DNA of 64,000 nucleotides from Brachionus koreanus (lineage: Eukaryota; Rotifera; Eurotatoria; Ploima; Brachionidae): assembly GCA_016987375.1 (NCBI GenBank), contig PJRA01000182.1, positions 38,202 through 102,201 on the forward strand, given 5' to 3'. Each line of letters opens with the position of its first letter. Position 1 is the first letter of the stretch. The notes below the pieces were generated by a model, which worked only from the letters and a program-made list of their open reading frames with translations, searched no databases and was not told the DNA's origin. This document shows positions 46,361-58,911 of this stretch, in pieces. The position numbers and the translations under genes were made by a program.

Positions 46361-49300
46361 ATGTCTGATTCGGCGGAAATATCCAAATTTTCAGAAATGA
46401 AATCCATCCAACTGTATTCAACAAAAGATGAATACATTTTTGCGATGAAAGAAGATTTAGCAGAATGGTTCAATTCAATGTATTCAACGCAGATCACAGC
46501 TACTAATTTCATTGACAAACTTGAAAACGGAGTTACTATTTGCGAGCATGCTAATAATGTAACTCGAACAGCCTTAAAGACTCTAAAATTCAATCAAAAT
46601 GATTTAAATCAGGCTGGTATCATCAACATACCGATTGCAACTAATTCAAATATTAATCGACTTATGACTCCTAATGGAAAATCAAATTGGTCCGGAGATT
46701 TTTTACTTTTTAGATCAGACGCTAAACCACAATCGTTTCAATCACGTGATAATATTTCGAATTTTATAAGATGGTGTAGATATATAGCTAAAGTGAGAGA
46801 ATGTTTAATGTTTGAAACAGACGATTTGATCTTGAGAAAAAATGAGAAAAATTTCATACTTTGTCTACTCGAAGTTGCTCGATTTGGTTCTAAATTTGGC
46901 ATTCAAGTTCCAACTATTATTCAATTAGAACAAGAAATCGAGGCTGAAATCGAACGTGAAATAGAAAAAAGTCAATCTATTGTGCCAATTACAAGTAAAG
47001 TTAACTCATGCTCAAGTGATACAAAAAAACACAATAGCATTGAAAATATTGAAGATACAAACTTAATCAATTGTAATGACTTACAAAGTGTTTTCAAAAA
47101 TAGCACTAAAGATTTTTCAAATGATGATAATTTAGTTGAAAGCAAAGAATCTTCATTGATGCTAAGTTTAGATGAATTAAATAAGAAAATCGGTCAAAAC
47201 GTAGACAATTCCAGTTTAGATGGTTCATTCGGATCGAATGACGATTTCAATTTAAATCAGAATTTCAATTTCTTTAATGACTCTTTGGAAAATTTGGATG
47301 TTACAAACAAAAAAATCGATAAAAATAAACATATACCTGAACACGAAGCTATAGATTTAAAGAATTCGACCCTTAATTTAGATAGCAATGTAAACCAAAA
47401 TAAACATTTAAATTCGTCTTCTTCATTTACTTCATTATCTTCGGGCTCATCCATTTCAAATCAAAACGAGGACTCTAAAGATATTAGTAAAAATCGACTT
47501 ATGGATAAATTTAATTTAGATACACAAAATATTTTAGAGAGTAGAAAAAAAAGAGTTGTTAAAAATTTAATGCCATATTTTCGAAATGAAAATCAAAATA
47601 CAGAAAAAAGTGAAAATGAACTCGCTAACTCGTTAAATAAAATAGATACTGTCAATAAAAGCTTTGACAAAATTTTTGATCAAACTATTCAGACAATGAA
47701 CCAAAATTTTAATACAAATAACACAAGTCAACTGCTCAATGTGTATAGCAGTCAGACTAATTTACACAATCATGTATGCTTTATTGCAGACCGCTGTAGA
47801 TGTGAGAAACAGTTTCCTGTAATTAAAATTGGAGAGGGAAAGTATCGAATTGGAAACACGAAAAATATAGTTTTTATCAGAGTAAACAAAAATTGGAATA
47901 ATTTTTTTTTTTATTTTCAAAATTATTTGTGTATGTTATAGATTCTGCGAAATCACATAATGGTTCGAGTAGGAGGTGGCTGGGATACTTTAGAAAATTA
48001 TCTTAACAAACACGACCCATGTAGATGCCCAGGTGATACAAATCATTCAATAGGTATGAAGAAATATTGTTGGTTAAATGATTTTTTTCGAGATACATTA
48101 ACTTAATTTTAAAGCAGCATTTTATATTTATCATACATTGAAATGATTACTTTTTTACTACTTTTGTTTGGCTTTATTCTTTTAGAAAGAAATGATAAAA
48201 ATAAAATTAAGAAAAAAAAGTAAAAAAAGCAATTAATCCTTTTAATTATCATAGACACAATACTTAAAAATAATTCAGTAGTGGCTAGAAATATATATTA
48301 AGATTAAAATATGTTGTGGGTGGCTCACCTTTATTTTTGACATTTTTTTAAACGCTAATTGAGCTAGTTTTTTGATATTTAAGAAATAAATAGAGTGAAA
48401 AAATGCGTCTATGACTTGTTTCTTCAATCTAATCAATAAACAAAATTAATTTTTTTCTTATTTAGGCATGACAAGTTGTGTCAAAATAAATTAAAAATGA
48501 AAATAGTTTTCAAATTCGAGCTTATCCAAATTTGATTAAATACCTTATGGTCATTTTGATAGTTTTCTAAATAGTTTTATTATTTAAAAACAATTACGTT
48601 TATTAGCTATAAAGTTTAAATTATCATTTTCAAACTAAAATTCATTTTAAAGTATTTTTTTTTTCTAGAAAAAAATTAACTAGTAGTAAATAATTTATTT
48701 TGGATTAACCAAAAATGAATATAAATATATTAAGCTTAAATATTGAACACATATAGAAAACAAATACAAAAAATTTGAAACAAATTTGACATATTCAATT
48801 TTGAATTTTTTTTTTTCTTTCTAAAATTTTATTTATATTATTCTAAATTTTAAAGGTTTCAAATCAAGCTCGAACGAAAGCGCCTATTTTAACGAACCTT
48901 CAGATTGTTCATCTAATATAGTGTTAACACCTGTACAAAATTCATCGGTTTGTCAAGCTAATTTTATTAATAGAGCTCAAGCATCCGTTTCACAAAATAT
49001 TTCTCATAAAAACATAGTAAAATCTAATTTTAATAACAAGTGCATTTCAAATAATTGCTTGGTTGCAAAAAAGGAATTAGATTTTACAGACGCTAAATTG
49101 GTTGTTGAAAGGGATACTCAGGGAAAGCATATAGTTGGAAAAATAATCATCAATAATTCAAACGAACAAATAAAATCGAACATACCAGAACAAAGTTTTT
49201 GTAATAATAGCTTAAATAACTGTTCTGCTAATGCAAAAAAATTGAATGATTCATCATACAGCGAAATGAATGGTCAAAACTCAAACATAATTCAAGTTCA

Positions 49301-51626
49301 AAATCAATTTTTAGATAAAAATAATTCTTTGAATTTTTTAAATGCAAAATCACCCAAGACAAAAATAAAATCTAGCATACCATCATCTAATTCTTTGAAT
49401 TCACTATACCAGAATATGCACAAAAATACTATTCGTAAAATTTTTGATCCAATGTCTCAAAAATCGCCAATAGATAATCATAGATCAAAAAACTCAGTTT
49501 ACGAAAATCAATTAGCCCAAATAAAAAATCCTTCAGCGACCCTTAAGATAAATAACAATGATTTATCCTCAAATCCAACAACAACTGGCTACAATAGCCT
49601 TAACGACGACTCATCTTCAGATTTTTTAGAACAAACACCAATTCACATTGATAGTAAAGTAAAACCAAGAGTTTTGAAACGATACGACAAAAAAAGAGCA
49701 ATAACCGAAGCCATAGTTGATTTGCAAAATATAAATCAAACTGTAGATGAATCTCATAATATTGAAACTCAAAATACTATTAATGTCAAGATTACCAGCA
49801 GTCCAAAACCTCCACCACGAATCAAAAAAAAATATCGAAAAAGCAAAACAACTGAAATAGAAAAATTAGATCTTAATTCAAGCGTAAAAAAGTCTTCTTT
49901 TGAGTCAACTTTGAATAAACATGAAGATAGTTTGGAAGAATCCGAATATGAATCAAGTGAAAGCTTACAGAATAAAAAAGAAGCTGAAAAGCTCAACGAT
50001 TCATTGGAGTCAATTAATCTCACAATGAATAATGACATTAAAGTTGAAGACGACTCATTATTGTTTAATAATGATCATGGCATTTCATTGTCGCTTTCAA
50101 CTACCTCATCTATTTCTAATATTAATGAAATTGAACAAGACCATGAGTTTTGCAATGTTGGCCAAAAAATTGGACGCGCTCAATGGGACAAATCAAGCCA
50201 AAAATTGGACTATAAAACTCAAAGCGCAGCTTCGCCAAATAATTATTTGAATAAAACATTTTCTACACCATCTTCTACTTTCAATAAACAAGAAACTATT
50301 TTTAATTATGTTCCTTTTACTAATAGACACACAAACTCAAATAAAAAAGCCAATTGCAATTTGAACTCGGCAAAAGAACAATTGTACGAAATGAAAAAGA
50401 CAATAGATGCAAAAATTAACTTTCAAAAGTTTGAAAGTTCAAAGCCAATCATGCTATCAGCTCGAACTACTCCTAGAAAAGTTAAGAAACGTTCTGGTGG
50501 AAGATCAATCACTACAGAAATCTTGAATGAATGTGAAAACAAAAGTTCTTTTGATCACCCAAGTCCTAATTTGTATAAAAAAAAAACAAATACTAGCATG
50601 ATTCCCAAGTTTTCTCCGAAAATAAATTTAACTTCAGTTTCGAAACAGGCTTCCTCATCATTGCATAATTTGAATAATTGTTTAAATAATGACATTTCAA
50701 GGCAAAGACGCGACTCATCTGTGTCTTCGAGCCGTACTTGCTTAAGCAACAATATATCGTTTTCATCGGTCAACACAACTCCAGTAGAATTCAAAGAAAA
50801 CAAAGCTTATGAGCTGAGAAAAAAGTCAACTTTGCTAAACAAGATAGTTATTAAAAATCATCAACATGATCCGATTTATTCAAGAAGTCATCCAATATCT
50901 ACTGAATTAACTGATCAGCAAGTACTGAACAAAACTCTAAATGACAACATACAAAGTTTGATAGCTGATACAGCGATACGCAAACGTTTGTTTACAAAAA
51001 AAAATGAAAAACAATTCGATCCAAACTCTTCGATTGGATCCAATGGATCGTCTAGTTTTTCATCTAATTCAATTCCAACTGGAACTAACTTTATCTTAAA
51101 AAATAAAATTCTAGCTTGTTCACCTATGACTAATAGATTAAAAGCAGTCAATACATCCACTGAGGCGAATAAGAAAAAAAATTCAACTATAAAAATAAAA
51201 CCTCCATCAAGATCAAAATCGAACACTGACTTATTTTATGAACTGGAACGAACCAATTCTGCTCAGGATTTGATTGAGTTAATTAACAATTGCGAGCCTC
51301 CTGTTGGAGATTTAACCAAGTATAAAGTTTTGATCAGTGAATGTGAAAAGTATGATCCAAAGGCAAAAAAAAATAAAAAATACATCAGTTCTAAAAAAAC
51401 AACACAAGTACCATCAGCTACCAAAAATATTAATGAAGAGGAAACAATTGGCATCTACGATGAAAAATTAAGTTTCGACTCCTTGAACATAATTCATCAC
51501 AAAAGATCAAGGTCATTGCCATCTTATGAATGCATTCCGTCAAGTATAACAAAAGAAAATGATCCTACTTTTGATGAAGAATACCATGAAGAAACATATT
51601 GGCAAGACATTAATACAAATTTTTAG
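46361..51626 (+). CDS. GAS2L: GAS2-like protein (CH + GAR domains)
   Basis: Three exons, 46361-47881, 47942-48053 and 48856-51626 (introns 60 and 802 bp), give about 1467 residues. GAS2-like proteins bridge actin and microtubules. A calponin-homology domain lies at about residues 17-180 ([67 protein letters not shown]). A GAS2-related (GAR) domain lies at about 468-541 ([20 protein letters not shown], then VLRNH-like [20 protein letters not shown] across the intron, and NKHDPCRC). The long tail is Ser/Asn-rich and probably disordered. It holds three SxIP motifs (SNIP about 652, SSIP about 717, SMIP about 1125), the last in a basic setting, as used to bind EB proteins. The tail is far longer than in GAS2 itself, resembling GAS2L1/2 and fly pigs. 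Confidence 0.92.
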
Positions 51627-52723
51627 TTTTGTTTAGTCAATCGACTCAATTATGTTTCTTTATTAAATTGTTTTGTTATGCATCAACGATTATAATGTTG
51701 ATTAAAAAAAAATTGTTTAAATTTTTTGAGCTAAAACTAAATAATTTTCTTAATTTAATTTATGTAGATTTATATCGAATATTTACTCAGTTATCGAAAT
51801 TTTCAATTTAGTATCTTAAAAAAAAACCTTTTTTTAAAAAATATATGAGCTTGAATAATAATAACTTATAATTAAGCAATAAAAATTTTAATCTCATTTT
51901 ATTAAAATCAAAATTCTTTAATTTTTGTTTTTTTTGTTATTTTATTAATTTTTGATAACTGATAGATTGGATCAATTTTTATTTCTGAATTATATTTAAA
52001 CTATTTAAATTTATAATAAATTAAAACAAAAATTTATAAGTTGTTTTTTTTTTTGTTTTTTTTTCAAGTGCAAACAAAACAAAAATTCTTCCTATTTTAA
52101 TAAAATTTATCAATGTTTAAAAAAAAGTGCAGCATACTTTGTTGCAACTTTTTTACTTAGAATATTTTATCATATGCAAAAAAAATACAAAAAAGAAACA
52201 TCAATAAGATTTTAAATGATTGTTGATTTAATTCCCTAACAAAAAAAGAAGTAAAAATTTTGTTTTAGAAAGAAAACTGCAGCAAACTATGTTGCAGTAT
52301 TTTTTTTTTAAAACATTTTATTTTACTAAATTTTATAAAAATATGAAGAATTTTTGTAAAATGCTGAAATGCGAAAAATTTTGTATTCTTTTTATAAATT
52401 GATTAAATTTTTTTCTATATGCCTATGAGGTTTAAAACAAATAAATAATAATAATAAAAATTAATATTAAATAAGGTGCAACAAACTATGTTGCAGTATA
52501 TTGTTTTAAATATTTTATTTTACTAAATTTTTGCTTTGTTTGTATTTGAATTTCTAAAAACCTGAAAGTCTGAAATCTAAAAAATTAATCAAAATTTTTA
52601 AGAACTCAAACGGTCTTTTAAAAGTTTAAGTTTCTAAAGTTTAGAGTGTAAAATTGTCTAAGAAATTTATTCGATTTTTACTTCAAAATGATTAAAATAT
52701 AAGCTAAAAAATCGACTAATATT
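51627..52723. other. Convergent intergenic region with three related hairpins
   Basis: Lies between the 3' ends of GAS2L (plus) and PXMP4 (minus). The only notable structure is a short hairpin motif present three times, listed separately. Confidence 0.5.
52128..52495. repeat. Three copies of a TGCAACA-loop-TGTTGCA hairpin
   Basis: Copies at 52128-52146 (TGCAGCATACTTTGTTGCA), 52278-52296 (TGCAGCAAACTATGTTGCA) and 52477-52495 (TGCAACAAACTATGTTGCA). Each is a short stem with a 5-base loop; the third pairs perfectly over seven bases. Copies two and three share further sequence after the hairpin (ATTTTATTTTACTAAATTTT). It may be an old tandem duplication or a 3' UTR element. Confidence 0.65.
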
Positions 52724-53489
52724 TTATTTGTTGAACACTAATAGGTTTTTAATTGAATCCCATCTATTGGAATCATGATACAAATAGGTCATTGAAGATT
52801 GCAAGGAAGGTTGAAGAGTATGCTGGTGATATTCGAAAATCCATAAAACTATTGCCCAAACTATAGCTCCAAACCATGGAAATACCTGAAAGTTTGGCTT
52901 AGGGATTAGATTTTTTTCTTGACAGATTCTGGCTAAGCCAACAAGAATTCTTGATAACAAATACATATTTATCTAACAATTGAATTTTATTATGCGATTC
53001 TGTAATATCTTTTCATAATTACTTGTTCATTTACATTATTTTTTTCTCCAAAAACGATATATCCACCGATAAATGCTGCAATTAATGTATGATGCTGGTT
53101 TATCTCATTGAAGATTGTTTTAAAGATTAATCGAATTGATTTGTAAATAAAAACAAACTTTGCTAAATTTGTAGCATGGGTTTTAGTTGCTTTTACTATT
53201 GCCTTGATTTTTTGAAGAAAACTTAAATTTGATGTTTTTTTTAAAGCATTCAATTAAACAATGTAAATTAAATTACGTTCCGTTACGGAATAAAAACGTC
53301 ATAACTAAAGCATGTGGAAATCTAATTTTACATCCATATCTAAAATTGGAAATACTTTAGATCAATTTTAAAGTCGAATTTCACTAATTACACTATTCCA
53401 TTTCGGATTCCTTTAACTAAACAAAAAAATGGCCGATAATAGGGATCATTAACAAATCGATTTGCTAAAATATAAAACGCAGCAGCCAT
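52724..53489 (-). CDS. PXMP4: Peroxisomal membrane protein 4 (PMP24)
   Basis: Four exons, 53489-53392, 53339-53277, 53221-53023 and 52972-52724, join in phase to 202 residues (human 212). PXMP4 is an integral peroxisomal membrane protein related to the Tim17/22/23 family; its biochemical job is poorly known. The frame follows the human protein closely: LVKGIRNGIVYGCKIRFPHA, LVMTFLFRNG, NLAKFVFIYKSIRLI, AAFIGGYIVFGEKNNVNEQ, MYLLSRILVGLARI, then WAIVLWIFEYHQHTLQPSLQ and SSMTYLYHDSN. The first two exons are short (98 and 63 bp) and were found from splice sites and phase. All introns are about 50-55 bp. Confidence 0.95.
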
Positions 53490-54487
53490 TATTTTTTACC
53501 TTAAATGTATGCCCTATAATGACTTGAATTGAATAAAATTTAGAAATTAACGAATTGAAATCAAAAAATTACTAACATTTTCTTATTTTCTTTCAACATA
53601 CAAACAAAATGATGTATGAAGCTATGTACCAATAATTAAATATTCATATTTATTTAAAAACGCTTTAAGTTTAAGTTTGTCTATTTTTCTCTAATTTTAT
53701 AATATATATTTATTAATTAATAAAATTATAGTATATATTTATTAATTAATAAAATTAAATAAAAAATTTAAATATAATTCAAATTTTTCCTATCTTTTCC
53801 AAAAAAGTACATATATGATTAAGTGAAATTTTTAATATTTGAACAAAGTTAGCTACTTAACAAAAAGTCTGAAGGTTTCAATCATTTACTATAAACAAAA
53901 AATTTTTTTTTAGTTTGTACACTGAATGAACTCTAAATATTCTCTTCATTGTAATTATGTTTTGTTTATATGGAAGAAGAGGAAATCTTTTTCTTCAAAC
54001 TTTATGCTATGCCCTTTATTTAAAGCTATTTGCTAATAAAAATTAATCTTTAACGCCTTTCTCACTTGATCTTATCAATCGCATGCATCTCAATAACAAA
54101 GACTTTCTTTAATAAATTGAGATATATTTTACTTCTTGAGTCCATCATCTAAAATAACTAATATTCCGAGTTCTTTGTTTTTTTTTTTCTAATAAAAAAT
54201 ATTTTAATTTAAAAAAAAATTTCTAAAATTTATTTTGTAGTAGAAAAAATAAAAACGATCCCCCATTGTGACAGCACAACTATGATAGAAAAAGCTAATT
54301 TTATTTAATTTTTTATTCTTTAGACACAAATATTTTAGAATTAATTTCTGTTCGCTAAAACAACCAATTGGTACTAGAATATCTAAGTTATAAGAAAAAA
54401 GCTACTAGGTTGCTAATAAAAATGTCTCTATTTAAACAAAAAATATTATAGCATTATTATGATCTGTGTTTTATTTTTATTTCGAAT
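53490..54487. other. Divergent intergenic region with a short tandem repeat
   Basis: Separates PXMP4 (minus) from the XMAP215-like gene (plus), so it should contain both promoters. A 29-bp A/T unit is repeated twice at 53703-53757. No exon upstream of 54488 that would lengthen the XMAP215-like protein is evident. Confidence 0.5.
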
Positions 54488-56551
54488 ATGAGCAGCAATT
54501 TTAAAGGAAGAGACTCCAAAGATATGCTCAAACTTTTGGATACAAAGTTTGTCGATAAAATTCAAACAAAAGAAACTGAAAATGACGAAGAAAATGAATT
54601 TAGAAGAAAATCAGTTCTTTATGAATCTTTTAAACAAATCAAAGATAAAAATTCACCAGCACATTTAAAAAAAAAGTATTCACAAACAGCATGGATCAAA
54701 TATAGAGATTCTTTGATAAATATTGCTTTATTAAATACTGATTCCGATTATACCCAAGTGGATGTTACCAAAGCACTTCAATCAGCTCTAGACAATGAAA
54801 GTCTTTATCAAAAGCGTAGGCATGCAGAGCAAAACGGTTTAATTTTACCGTGGAGTTGGAAAATTCCTTCTAAAAAACATATCAATGAATTAAAAGATCA
54901 ATTTGTAGAGTCTAAATTTTCTATTCGCATTATAGATGACTTATTTCATCCGTATTTTAAATCTAACATTCGTGGGTTAGAAAATTTAAGAAATTTGGTA
55001 AAAAATGACATTAAAACAACACGTGAAACAACTGATTTGATTTTCAAATATCTTACACTTAAGTTTTTCGAGCGGAATCCTTTTACACTTTATAAATGTA
55101 TTGAATTTTTAGATACATATTTTAATTCATCTTTTTTACCAAGATTTAATTTTAACAAAAAATATGAACTTGAATGTTTTTTGCCCTTTTTTGTGAAACT
55201 ACTTGATGATCCACGATTTTTAGTTAGAAAAGGAATTCGACATAACTTAAACCAATTGATTGAACTAAGTGATCATGTGTTGATATTTGAATTTTTGATT
55301 AATCAATGTAGTATGAATAGCTACGAATCCAACAGGATTGAAGTTCTTGAAGCAATTGGTCACATAATTGAGAAATTTCCTCTAAATAATTTTGATATTG
55401 GCTCATTCAAAATTATTTTTGACCTTATCAGTAGCTCAAGCTTGAATGTATCAAATACAGCTCTTAATTTATTATGCTTAATCAACTCAAAATATGGATT
55501 AGAAAACCTTAAAGAATTCATAGATGCTATGAATGAAAACACTAGAAAAAAACTCTATGACCACATTGATTTGTTTGAAAAGCAATCAAAGATATTCCCT
55601 TTAAAAAAGTCCATGTTTCTAATTGATGGCTACACTATTATGGAAGCTATTAAATCAGTAACTGGATTAATAAAGAGTGAACTCGAAACAGATTTAAAAA
55701 ATGGAGATATTTATACAAAAGATTTTCAAGAAATTGTTTTTGATATTTTAGATAAAAATAAAGATTTGAGCATAATTGGGTTAGATGAAATAGTAGCCAT
55801 GATGAAAAGCAAACAGAAAAAAATTCAAGTTATTGAAAATATTGACTATGTCATTTTGTCGTGTAGTGTTAAACTTTTGGACACTATTTTTGAATTAACT
55901 TCCCAAGAAAAACCAGATCTACACTTTTTTCAACTAATTGACAGTCTTCAACAAGTAATTAGATCGATTTTTGAATCCGGAATGGGAAAAATATTAGCTT
56001 TAGGATCCTTAAAATTTTGTCTTTATTCTCTATTTAAAATTCAATTTGACACTAATTTAAAGCATGAGTCTACAAAAGCAGTTTTACAATCACTAATTGA
56101 CATCATTTTATATGCTTCAGAAAAAACCAAATGCTTATGTGCTCTCATTCGCTTGATGACTGAGAGCTATGTTAAAAATTTTGGATCCTTACAAAAAAAA
56201 TTTTTGGAAAAGATTGTAAATTGCATTTGGACCAAATACACTTTTAAAGATACCAAAAATGGTCAAATTGTTCTTTCTATAAAAGATGTTGATTTTGTTG
56301 AAGTAATGTATGAAATAAACATTTTTCTAGAAGCAGTACCTTTTGATAGTTGGAATTCTATGAAAAATGATCTACCTCTTAGAGTGATAAACACTTTAAT
56401 TTATCAAATTGCATTGCGTAAAGGAAATGAAATTTTTGAAATATTAGATTTGTTAAACATACCAAACAACGCAGAGATTCATGATTTTGTGTTAAGTATT
56501 ATGGACTGGATGAATGAAGTAGAAAAAAATAAATCAAAAGAACAAAAATAG
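54488..56551 (+). CDS. Short XMAP215/ch-TOG C-terminal-like protein, intronless
   Basis: One uninterrupted exon of 687 residues. The middle part matches the last TOG (HEAT-repeat) domain of XMAP215/CKAP5 microtubule polymerases: KYLTLKFFERNPFTLYKCIE, LPFFVKLLDDPRFLVRKGIR, EVLEAIGHIIEKFPLNNFD and ALNLLCLINSKYGLENLKEF, where vertebrate ch-TOG has the parallel LTLRFFDTN and RAECLEELG. The final 250 residues parallel its C-terminal domain (KAVLQSLIDIILYASEKTK; LPLRVINTLIYQIALRKGNE). It is about one third of the usual 2000 residues and lacks the earlier TOG domains. It is divergent in sequence. The absence of introns suggests a retroposed or truncated paralogue beside a full-length gene elsewhere (inference). 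A role at microtubule ends is plausible but untested. Confidence 0.7.
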   Translation: MSSNFKGRDSKDMLKLLDTKFVDKIQTKETENDEENEFRRKSVLYESFKQIKDKNSPAHLKKKYSQTAWIKYRDSLINIALLNTDSDYTQVDVTKALQSALDNESLYQKRRHAEQNGLILPWSWKIPSKKHINELKDQFVESKFSIRIIDDLFHPYFKSNIRGLENLRNLVKNDIKTTRETTDLIFKYLTLKFFERNPFTLYKCIEFLDTYFNSSFLPRFNFNKKYELECFLPFFVKLLDDPRFLVRKGIRHNLNQLIELSDHVLIFEFLINQCSMNSYESNRIEVLEAIGHIIEKFPLNNFDIGSFKIIFDLISSSSLNVSNTALNLLCLINSKYGLENLKEFIDAMNENTRKKLYDHIDLFEKQSKIFPLKKSMFLIDGYTIMEAIKSVTGLIKSELETDLKNGDIYTKDFQEIVFDILDKNKDLSIIGLDEIVAMMKSKQKKIQVIENIDYVILSCSVKLLDTIFELTSQEKPDLHFFQLIDSLQQVIRSIFESGMGKILALGSLKFCLYSLFKIQFDTNLKHESTKAVLQSLIDIILYASEKTKCLCALIRLMTESYVKNFGSLQKKFLEKIVNCIWTKYTFKDTKNGQIVLSIKDVDFVEVMYEINIFLEAVPFDSWNSMKNDLPLRVINTLIYQIALRKGNEIFEILDLLNIPNNAEIHDFVLSIMDWMNEVEKNKSKEQK

Positions 56552-58789
56552 TCGAGGCTAACAATTTCTAATCTTTTTTTAAAACGAATATTTTAATGAA
56601 TTAAATAATTATTAAATGATAGACAAAATATTTTATTTTCTGTTTTTCTAGCATTGTATCGGGTTTAAATTAATAAATTAAATAAAATAAAGCTCACATA
56701 TGCTACTATTTTATCAAACTTTTTCAATTCAGACTAGGGTTTAAAAAAAATCTCTTTTAGTAGTCTTAGTACATAGTGTGTACTACGTATATTTTCTCAG
56801 ATCTTGTCGTTTAAGAACGAAAAATTCTAAAGGAACAGGGACTTGAATTCTTATTTTTAATTTATATTTGAATGAGTATTGCATATTTATTAAGATTTTT
56901 TAATATAAAAGATAATAATTGGGTGATTATTTTTTTCTTGAGAATTTTTAGTAATTATATGTGTACTATTTTGGCTAACTCGGCTAAATAATTAAACAGA
57001 AAATAAATTTTAAAACAATAAGTCAATTAGTTTCTTCAGAAATTTTAGAATTTCTTTTAAAAACGTTAATTTAGATCCATGGTTACTGATTCATTTTTGA
57101 ACGTTTTTCCATTGTAAATTATTTTTTTAGTTCAATTTGATTCTATCATAAAATATCTCATATGTGTTACTGCTTGTTGGTATTTTGAATTAAACTTTTC
57201 AAAGAATAAGGAATTTTAATCATAAAGGTGATTTTATTGTTTTGAATTAACAGTTTGATTATAAGTAAAGAATAAATAGATTAAAAAAGTAAATCAAAAT
57301 ATTTTCATTTAAATTGCTATTGCTTTTTTAAATTATCTTTTAATTTACAATTGAAAAAAAAAAAAGACAGAAAGTATATTCATATAACAGAATTAATTAA
57401 CTATCGAAAAAATTTGGACAAGCTTTTATCATAAAAATAATGCTTTAATTAAACTTGGTTTATTTTCTAGAGCACACACTAGTATTTAAAAAAAATTGTT
57501 TCATAGGAAGCTTTAATTTTGATTCAAAAACAAGCAAAATATATGAATAGTTTTATTTAAAACCGTTTCCGCTGATCAAAGAAGTATATTTTTTATGAAA
57601 AATTGATAAATATTTACAAAGCTTCATGTAGATTAATCAAAACATGTACATGATATTGAATGTTGTTCCTTCACATTATGGTCAATCATACTAAAAATCA
57701 AAGAGTTTTTAGATGAAAATTTTAAGCTAATTATTCAAGAGTTAAATAGTTATTCAAGTATAATTTAAAGTAATTAAAAATCAATAATAGGTGACAATTG
57801 AACTAATAAATTCGCTTGGCTCTGAGTTATTCTTATTATGTACCAGATTTTCCCTAATAATTTATTTATTTTACACTTGACTGATCTCAAACTGAGATTT
57901 TAACTAACTCATGTTTCTGTTTATTCTTAACGAATATTTTTAAATCATTTAGCATACAAATGAACTTAGATTCGAGTTTAACTGATAGTATGGATAAGTA
58001 TTTTTATAACATTCTAATTAGTTAGTAAAATAATCTTTATCTAGGCCATGGGATGAGTATTTTTGATTCCAATTTAAAAGTGTTAAATAAATCATATTTT
58101 CTTTAAAACTACTATTTAATACTGTGCAAATATATATTATTTGCGTTGATGAACTTGAGCTGATCATGACAAAAATTTGATTTATTATAGACCAGTCACT
58201 ATATTTGGCCTATATTTCTAGTTTTACAAGCTTTTTTTTTTATAAACCCTTTTATGTTTTCAGAAAAAATAGTAGATTATATTTCACTATTTTATATTAA
58301 TTGAGCCGTTAAATAAAAATGAATATCTTATTACTTTTCTCGTTAAATTAAATTATAAATTTTTTAGAACATAATTCAAATATCTAGTAAAATTTGAGAT
58401 AATTTAGTTGCAAAATATTCTTTAATTTGAATCAAAATTCCTCAATTATATAAGAATATAACATTATTTATTGAGACCATTTTTAAAATTTAATTTTGAG
58501 CCTGAGTAATTTAGAGGTTAAGTTTATTGTTCTTTTAATTTTATTTAATATGTTATTGAATCTAATTTAATTAGACTTTTAAAAACATTGCTATTGCTTT
58601 TTTTTTCTGAGTTTCTTTATCAAACTGATAAGACTATTTCTATTATAAAAAAATTCAAATAATTTTTGTTATGCGAATTTAATAAATTATTTTTTTTCGT
58701 ATGTTATAGAAAATTTTTTTAAAACAGACAAGGAAAAATTGTCGACTTCAAGAGGAATGAATGTAAAAAGGATGCTAATGATTTCTTAT
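56552..58789. other. Intergenic, nothing coding seen
   Basis: A+T-rich sequence without a recognised gene or repeat family. Confidence 0.5.
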
Positions 58790-58911
58790 TAATTTTCATT
58801 CGCCTTATGACTTAATTTTTAAAACGGCTTTGATTTATCAAGTTATATTGCATAAAGGGAATTAAATTTTTGCAATTCAGGATCAATGATAAACACATTT
58901 AACAATGCTGA
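58790..58911 (+). pseudogene. Decayed fragment of the XMAP215-like gene
   Basis: The segment reads FIRLMT, then KTALIYQVILHKGN, a stop, and IFAIQDQ, paralleling ALIRLMTES and INTLIYQIALRKGNEIFEIL of the gene at 54488-56551. At the DNA level 58817-58911 aligns by eye with 56384-56484, ending AACAATGCTGAG against AACAACGCAGAG. About 200 bp present between the two blocks in the intact gene are missing here. Stops interrupt it. Confidence 0.6.

Noticed and set aside
50555..51454. Minus-strand open frames opposite GAS2L exon 3
   Set aside because: Antisense shadows of the long Ser/Asn-rich coding exon.
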